Assembly: GCA_024640445.1 (NCBI GenBank)
Contig: JAHEEZ010000002.1
Location: 1 to 36,899, forward strand
Reading direction: 5' to 3'
Origin: Acidobacteriota bacterium
GTDB lineage: Bacteria; Acidobacteriota; Blastocatellia; Pyrinomonadales; Pyrinomonadaceae
DNA: 36,899 nt
The notes under the pieces are model-generated. The model searched no databases, was not told the origin of the DNA, and saw nothing but the letters and a program-made list of their open reading frames with translations. Positions 32,794-36,899 of the stretch are shown in pieces. The position numbers and the translations under genes were made by a program. Each line of letters opens with the position of its first letter. The stretch's first letter is position 1.

Positions 32794-33459
32794 CTAGCTT
32801 CCAACCATCGATGCGACCTCGGACACGAAATCGTCCTGACGCTTTTCGATGCCTTCGCCCATTTTATACCGAGCAAACCGCCTGACCGAAATGTTCTCTT
32901 TGATCGCGGCTATCTTTTCTGTGACCAGGTCCCCGATCGTCTTGCTGGGATCCTTGATATAGGGCTGTTCAAGAAGCACTATTTCTTCATAAAATTTGTT
33001 GAGACGCCCGTCTATGATCTTCTGGAGAACTTCATCAGGCTTGCTTGCATTCTTTTCGTCGTTCTTGAGCTGCTCAAGCAGTATCTCGCGTTCCTTGGCT
33101 ACCTCGGTTTCGGGCACTTCCTCGCGCTTTACATACCTCGGATCTGTGGCGGCGATATGCATCGCGACGTCCTTGACGAGTTGCTGGAACTCATCTCCGC
33201 GTGAGACGAAGTCGCTTTCACAGTTGATCTCGACAAGCACTCCGACCTTTCCGCCCATATGAATGTAAGATCCGACCGCGCCTTCTGCCGCGACTCTTCC
33301 CGACTTCTTGCTCGCCGTAGCCATCCCCTTCTTCCTGAGGATCTCGATAGCCTGTTCAACACTTCCGTCAGCCTCGACGAGGGCGGTCTTGCAGTCGACC
33401 ATTCCCGCGCCGGTCTTTTCGCGCAGGTCCTTGATCATGCTAGCTGTAATGTCTGCCAT
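32794..33459 (-). CDS. tsf: Translation elongation factor Ts
   Basis: The 221-residue protein is the short form of EF-Ts. It contains the N-terminal UBA-like module (IKDLREKTGAGMVDCKTALVEADG), the EQAIEILRKKG segment, and the core motif CESDFVSR, where many species have TDFV. The C-terminal end KMGEGIEKRQDDFVSEVASM is conserved. It recycles EF-Tu from GDP to GTP state. A GGAG ribosome site precedes the ATG. An intrinsic terminator lies between rpsB and this gene. Confidence 0.96.
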   Translation of the reverse strand: MADITASMIKDLREKTGAGMVDCKTALVEADGSVEQAIEILRKKGMATASKKSGRVAAEGAVGSYIHMGGKVGVLVEINCESDFVSRGDEFQQLVKDVAMHIAATDPRYVKREEVPETEVAKEREILLEQLKNDEKNASKPDEVLQKIIDGRLNKFYEEIVLLEQPYIKDPSKTIGDLVTEKIAAIKENISVRRFARYKMGEGIEKRQDDFVSEVASMVGS

Positions 33460-33490
33460 AATTTAACTCCAATATAATCAAAAGTTTTGC

Positions 33491-33538
33491 TTAAAAAAAG
33501 GCGTAGCCCATTGTTCAACAACTGAAAGGAGCTACGCC
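33491..33538 (-). terminator. Intercistronic terminator/attenuator between rpsB and tsf
   Basis: On the minus strand GGCGTAGC (complement of 33531-33538) and GCTACGCC (complement of 33500-33507) form an 8-bp stem, followed by seven T residues (complement of 33493-33499). It begins 20 bp after the rpsB stop and is a textbook intrinsic terminator. An attenuating structure between rpsB and tsf is known from Escherichia coli, so partial read-through into tsf is expected. Confidence 0.85.
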
Positions 33539-33558
33539 GGGTCAACAAATGTAATGTT

Positions 33559-34560
33559 TTAGTTCGCCGAAGCTTCGGTCTTTTCTTCCTCGGCTGATGC
33601 TTCTCCGGATTTCTCCTCTGCCTCTTCGGCAGCGGCCTCGGCCGGCGCTTCTTCAGCCTTTGCTTCCGCGGGCTCCTCGGTCTTTTCAGCAACTTCGGGT
33701 TCCGCAGCCTTTTCTTCGGCGACGGGTTCTTCCGCTTTTGCCTCTTCAGCCGGAGCTTCTTCGGTCTTTGCCTCTTCAGGAGCAGCTTCGGCGGCCTTTG
33801 TTTCCGCAGCCGGAGCCTCGGCCGATTCATCATCGGCGGCTTCATCCGTAAACTCGGAAACGCCTTCGGTCGCCAGATTTCTGCCTTCGAGTATGGCGTC
33901 AGCAACTCGGGAAGTGAACAGGCGGATCGCTCTCAAAGCGTCATCATTGCCAGGAATCACATAATCAACGCCATCGGGCGAGCAATTAGTGTCAACGACG
34001 GCGACGACCGGTATTCCAAGCTTGTTGGCTTCCAGAACCGCGATCTCTTCTTTTCTAACGTCGATTACGAAGAGCATGTCCGGAAGTCCGTTCATGTCCT
34101 TGATCCCGGAAAGGTTCTTCATCAGCTTTCCGTGTTCTCGATCAAGTCCGAGGCGCTCTTTCTTTGTAAGCTTTTCAGCCCTTCCATCTTCTCGCATCGC
34201 CTCGATCTCTTTCAGGCGTCGGATGGAGTTCTGAACCGTCTGGAAGTTGGTCATCAGGCCGCCGAGCCATCGGTTGTTGACATAGAACTGTCCGCAACGT
34301 TCCGCTTCTTCGACGATCGCGTCTTGCGCCTGCCTCTTGGTGCCTACAAAAAGAACCTTCGACTTGGGCTTCTCGGTTACGAAATCCTGCACGAAATCGA
34401 GGGCGTCACGGAAAAGTTTCTGCGTCTTCTGCAGATCGATGATGTAGATACCATTGCGCTCTCCGAAAATGTAATCTTTCATTTTCGGATTCCAGCGCCG
34501 TACCTGGTGGCCAAAATGAACTCCGGCTTCCAGGAGTTCTTTCATTGTTACTGTTGCCAA
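33559..34560 (-). CDS. rpsB: 30S ribosomal protein S2 with long acidic C-terminal tail
   Basis: Residues 1-~230 are a normal S2: MKELLEAGVHFGHQ, RRWNPKMKDYIFGERNGIYIIDLQKT, FVGTKRQAQD, NNRWLGGLMTNFQT and GIPVVAVVDTNCSPDGVDYVIPGNDDALRAI. From about residue 240 to 333 follows a tail built almost only of Glu, Ala, Lys, Pro and Thr (APAEEAKAEE-type units), with no aromatic residue; standard S2 ends near 230-260. The start is a TTG: AGGAG lies 10 bp upstream of it, and the encoded MATVTMKELL matches the usual S2 N-terminus, whereas the first ATG (34545) would be too far from that site. Confidence 0.95.
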   Translation of the reverse strand: MATVTMKELLEAGVHFGHQVRRWNPKMKDYIFGERNGIYIIDLQKTQKLFRDALDFVQDFVTEKPKSKVLFVGTKRQAQDAIVEEAERCGQFYVNNRWLGGLMTNFQTVQNSIRRLKEIEAMREDGRAEKLTKKERLGLDREHGKLMKNLSGIKDMNGLPDMLFVIDVRKEEIAVLEANKLGIPVVAVVDTNCSPDGVDYVIPGNDDALRAIRLFTSRVADAILEGRNLATEGVSEFTDEAADDESAEAPAAETKAAEAAPEEAKTEEAPAEEAKAEEPVAEEKAAEPEVAEKTEEPAEAKAEEAPAEAAAEEAEEKSGEASAEEEKTEASAN

Positions 34561-34637
34561 GGTTGTGAATCTCCTATTTTTGGTTTTTGTACTCGACCCG
34601 GCCGAGGATCAACCAAGGGGCCGTGCCGATGGATTGA

Positions 34638-34676
34638 TAAGGCCCGAAGCGGATTTCAATACCGCCACGGGCCTTA
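34638..34676 (-). terminator. Hairpin between rpsI and rpsB
   Basis: AAGGCCCG (34639-34646) and CGGGCCTT (34668-34675) pair, with an inner GCGG/CCGC. On the minus strand it starts 12 bp after the rpsI stop. The trailing sequence (ATCAATCC) is poor in T, so it may be a weak terminator or an mRNA processing/stability element. Confidence 0.55.
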
Positions 34677-34687
34677 TGTAAAAAGAA

Positions 34688-35080
34688 TTAACGTTTCGAG
34701 AACTGGAAGCGGGCGCGAGCGCCTTTCTGACCGTATTTCTTACGCTCTTTCTTCCTCGGATCGCGTGTGACAAGGCCGGCTTTCTTGAGCGTCGGGCGAA
34801 GGTCGCCGTTGTACTCGAGAAGTGCGCGGGTGATTCCGTGCCTTACCGCCCCGGCCTGACCGGAGATCCCGCCGCCGACAACGTTAACAAGAATGTCGAA
34901 GTTCTCGACAGTCTCGGTAAGCGAGAGGGGCTGGCGGATTATCATCCTGAGTGCTTCATTCGGGAAGTAATCCTCGAACTCGCGCTTGTTGACCTTTATC
35001 TCGCCCTTGCCCGGCCTGAGATACACTCTCGCGACTGAGGTCTTTCTGCGTCCGGTTCCGTAATACTGTGTGTCTGCCAT
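34688..35080 (-). CDS. rpsI: 30S ribosomal protein S9
   Basis: This 130-residue protein is of normal length. It shows YYGTGRRKTSVARVYLRPGKGEIKVNKR at the N-terminus, GGGISGQAGAVRHGITRALLE in the middle and the basic C-terminal KKYGQKGARARFQFSKR, whose last residues reach the P-site tRNA. It follows rplM by 78 bp, the conserved L13-S9 order. The gap contains a hairpin (CCGCC/GGCGG with inner ACACG/CGTGT, 35118-35152) of unknown function. Confidence 0.97.
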   Translation of the reverse strand: MADTQYYGTGRRKTSVARVYLRPGKGEIKVNKREFEDYFPNEALRMIIRQPLSLTETVENFDILVNVVGGGISGQAGAVRHGITRALLEYNGDLRPTLKKAGLVTRDPRKKERKKYGQKGARARFQFSKR

Positions 35081-35158
35081 ATGATTCGTCTATTCGTTGA
35101 TCTGATCTGATATTTGTCCGCCCGGCACACGACTATCACGTGTCTCTGGCGGAACACG

Positions 35159-35602
35159 CTAGATTGAATCTATCTCCAGCGGTTCGGGCTTTTGCGCACC
35201 ATGCGGGTGCTCCGCATCCGCGTAAACTTTCAGTTTCTTGAACATCGCCCGTCCGAGCGTGTTCTTGGGCAGCATACGCTTTACCGCGAACTCGATGATC
35301 CTCTCCGGGTGTTCTTCGAACATCTTCTCAACAGAGGTGGTCTTCAGCCCGCCGGGATAACCGGAGTGCCGATAATAGTTCTTTTGCTGGTTCTTCGCGC
35401 CTTTGAACTTTGCATGGCGCGCGTTCACCACAACGACGTGATCGCCCATATCAAGGAACGGCGTCCATTCAGGCTTGTTCTTGCCCATCAACACGCGCGC
35501 GATCTCCGTTGATATGCGACCGACCGTCTTGTCCTTGGCATCGACGATGAACCACTTGCGATTTTCTGCCAGATCTTTTCCGCTAGGGAAATAAGTACTC
35601 AT
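35159..35602 (-). CDS. rplM: 50S ribosomal protein L13
   Basis: This 147-residue protein is the usual length. It begins with RKWFIVDAKDKTVGRISTEIARVLMGKNKPEWTP-type sequence and carries GDHVVVVNA, KNYYRHSGYPGGLK, AVKRMLPKNTLGR and KLKVYADAEHPH. It is the first gene of the minus-strand operon rplM-rpsI-rpsB-tsf-pyrH-frr and lies ~50 bp downstream of a good promoter. Confidence 0.97.
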   Translation of the reverse strand: MSTYFPSGKDLAENRKWFIVDAKDKTVGRISTEIARVLMGKNKPEWTPFLDMGDHVVVVNARHAKFKGAKNQQKNYYRHSGYPGGLKTTSVEKMFEEHPERIIEFAVKRMLPKNTLGRAMFKKLKVYADAEHPHGAQKPEPLEIDSI

Positions 35603-35650
35603 AAGAATGCTTACTCTTTATCAGGGATTTTCGCCAAAATGCGAACTGAT

Positions 35651-35679
35651 AGGATATCGAAAAGGTATATTGGCGTCAA
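35651..35679 (-). promoter_or_regulatory. Sigma70-type promoter of the rplM operon
   Basis: On the minus strand TTGACG (complement of 35674-35679) and TATCCT (complement of 35651-35656) are spaced by 17 bp. It lies in the 90-bp gap after the Nudix gene stop, so the ribosomal operon is probably transcribed independently of the two genes upstream. Confidence 0.7.
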
Positions 35680-35692
35680 GGAAGGAAAAGGC

Positions 35693-36226
35693 CTAAACAC
35701 CCTTGTCCAAAGCCATTCCCGCGAACATCAGGCCGAGCATTGTCTTCGCGTCAAGGAACTCTCCGCGGCTGACCATTTCTATGGCTTCCGAAAGGGCGAT
35801 CCGGCGCACAGTGAGAAATTCGTCGGAATCGGGTCTCGCCGGGTCTTCCGTCAGCCCTGTAGCGAGGAAAACGGTCATCTTTTCGGACAGAAATCCTGGG
35901 GAAACATAGAATTCCGTGATCTGACTCAGGTGCTCTGCCCGGAAACCCACTTCTTCACGGACCTCCCTCGCCGCGCATTCAAGCGCCGTTTCGCCTCTCT
36001 CAATGCTCCCGGCGGGCAGTTCAAGGAGATCTGATTTCGCCGGATGCCTGTACTGAGTGACGAGCGCGACCGTTCCGTCGTCAAAATACGGCACGATCAC
36101 CGCACTTCCCGGGTGTACGACCACATCTCGCGAATAAACGGTCCCGTTTTCCTGGATCAGCGATCTTTGTACCTCGAACAGATCTCCTTCCAAGAGTACG
36201 GACGTGGATAACACTTCAGCTGACAT
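35693..36226 (-). CDS. Nudix hydrolase, ADP-ribose pyrophosphatase-like
   Basis: The 177-residue protein has a perfect Nudix box: G-x5-E-x7-REVREEVGF within GSIERGETALECAAREVREEVGF-type sequence (about residues 72-94). It is preceded by VALVTQYRHPAKSDLLELPAG and followed by YVSPGFLSEKMTVFLA, both typical of the ADP-ribose pyrophosphatase subgroup. It would hydrolyse ADP-ribose to AMP and ribose-5-phosphate using Mg2+. The exact substrate is inferred from these flanking motifs. It starts 6 bp after the uracil-DNA glycosylase gene and is probably cotranscribed with it. Confidence 0.9.
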   Translation of the reverse strand: MSAEVLSTSVLLEGDLFEVQRSLIQENGTVYSRDVVVHPGSAVIVPYFDDGTVALVTQYRHPAKSDLLELPAGSIERGETALECAAREVREEVGFRAEHLSQITEFYVSPGFLSEKMTVFLATGLTEDPARPDSDEFLTVRRIALSEAIEMVSRGEFLDAKTMLGLMFAGMALDKGV

Positions 36227-36232
36227 AATGAT

Positions 36233-36899
36233 CTAAAGGCCAGTTTGCGGGTCGCCGCCAAGGAAACTGCGTACCGTTTTCATGTCTTCCCAAACCTCGC
36301 GCTTCTTTCTCGGATCGCGCAGCAGATATGCCGGATGGAACGTAGGCATAACCTTTATTCCAAAATAATCGAGGAATTTACCGCGCAACCGCGTGATCCC
36401 TACCTTCGTGTCCAGGAGATTCTGGCAGGCTGTATTGCCCATCACGACAATGACCTTGGGGCGCACGATCGCGATCTCACGCAGCAGAAAAGGTTTGCAG
36501 ACCTCCGCTTCGTCGGCGAGCGGCCTTCTGTTGTCGGGCGGCCGGCAGCGGTTTATGTTTCCGATGAACACGTCCTCCCGCTTCAGATCTATCGCCTCTA
36601 TGATCTTCGTGAGTAATTGTCCAGCGCGGCCGACAAATGGCTCGCCCTGCGCGTCCTCGTCCGCCCCGGGTGCCTCGCCGATGAACATCAGTTCCGCATT
36701 CGGATTTCCGACGCTGTTGACGACCTGCGTCCGTTTTTCGCAAAGACGGCATCGGGCACAGTCTCTGCCTATGTCGGCGTGAACCTGCGAAAGCGTCTCA
36801 TTAGTTTCCGCCAGCCCACGGGTCGTGTCGACGAACATGTTCTCTCCAGCGGGTTCCGTTCGCGGTTCCGGCACAGGCTCGGCTGTCGGTTTCTCACTT
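36233..36899 (-). CDS. Uracil-DNA glycosylase, family 4 (Fe-S type), N-terminus outside window
   Basis: This enzyme removes uracil from DNA. The motifs are IGEAPGADEDAQGEPFVGRAGQLLT (active site region), GNINRCRPPDNRRP and the catalytic-loop HPAYLLRDP. Four 4Fe-4S ligands are expected: two in the CARCRLC cluster near the N-terminal part (C-x2-C), then the Cys of NRCRP and the one in EVCKPF, 15 residues further. The frame stays open to the last base of the window with no stop, adding a Pro/Glu/Thr-rich stretch, so the true start lies beyond it, or at an internal GTG (36874) or ATG (36838). Confidence 0.92.
   Translation of the reverse strand, partial: SEKPTAEPVPEPRTEPAGENMFVDTTRGLAETNETLSQVHADIGRDCARCRLCEKRTQVVNSVGNPNAELMFIGEAPGADEDAQGEPFVGRAGQLLTKIIEAIDLKREDVFIGNINRCRPPDNRRPLADEAEVCKPFLLREIAIVRPKVIVVMGNTACQNLLDTKVGITRLRGKFLDYFGIKVMPTFHPAYLLRDPRKKREVWEDMKTVRSFLGGDPQTGL

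Noticed and set aside
33435..33905. A Lys/Arg/Pro-rich minus-strand open frame over the end of rpsB
   Set aside because: It is the same strand in another frame of the Glu/Ala-rich S2 tail; the repeat composition alone produces it.
1..36899. tRNA or rRNA genes, CRISPR arrays, insertion sequences, phage attachment sites, replication origin
   Set aside because: I looked through the intergenic stretches and saw no tRNA-like T-loop sequence, regularly spaced repeats, transposase motifs or DnaA-box clusters.

Overview
The window looks like a chromosomal segment of an Acidobacteriota genome, most likely class Blastocatellia (Pyrinomonadaceae-like). This is inferred from gene content: two tandem secreted VWA proteins of the acidobacterial VWFA-related type, a large Oar-like TonB-dependent receptor with an N-terminal carboxypeptidase-regulatory domain, a secretin carrying a cohesin-like domain, and a bacterial microcompartment (BMC) shell gene beside an acylating aldehyde dehydrogenase. 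No rRNA, tRNA, insertion sequence, prophage or CRISPR array is visible. Coding density is high and no gene-free stretch exceeds 300 bp.

Layout. 1-255: the 3' end of an unidentified gene with an Asn/Ala-rich tail, closed by a strong terminator. 348-2264: an ABC-F ATPase. 2324-4689: an Rrf2-type regulator overlapping an ABC exporter gene, behind a promoter whose -10 box lies inside a perfect 7-7-7 palindrome. 4769-7240: a fusion of a DUF308/HdeD-like membrane region with a calcineurin-like phosphoesterase. 7345-7779: a small DUF6526-like membrane protein. 7811-10316 (minus strand): guaB and a RodZ-like gene. 10530-12716: a minimal BMC locus (one BMC-H shell protein and an aldehyde dehydrogenase with a long tail that probably targets it to the shell), with a terminator-like hairpin between the two genes. 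12761-13219: a tail-anchored zinc-ribbon protein. 13293-15424 (minus): two VWA paralogues.

15687-23475 is a type IV pilus/type II secretion gene set in the order inner-membrane platform (F), ATPase (E), secretin (D), two pseudopilins (G), and a PilM-like actin-fold protein. 23707-25897 is an ECF sigma factor, a zinc-finger anti-sigma factor and a bactofilin-like membrane protein. 26061-31123 holds secreted and outer-membrane proteins: a DUF5666-like protein, the Oar-like receptor and a LolA-like protein. 31124-31382 is non-coding and carries what looks like a widespread dispersed intergenic repeat.

31383-36899 (minus strand) is conserved housekeeping: an Fe-S uracil-DNA glycosylase (running off the window edge) and a Nudix hydrolase, then rplM-rpsI-rpsB-tsf-pyrH-frr from a good sigma70-type promoter. 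The S2 protein carries a roughly 94-residue Glu/Ala-rich tail, and a classical intrinsic terminator sits between rpsB and tsf.

The points most worth a second look are the satellite BMC locus, the TPR-secretin-cohesin fusion, the membrane-phosphoesterase fusion, the operator-promoter overlap of the Rrf2 regulator, the acidic S2 tail, and the three places where a terminator-like hairpin separates co-directional partner genes.
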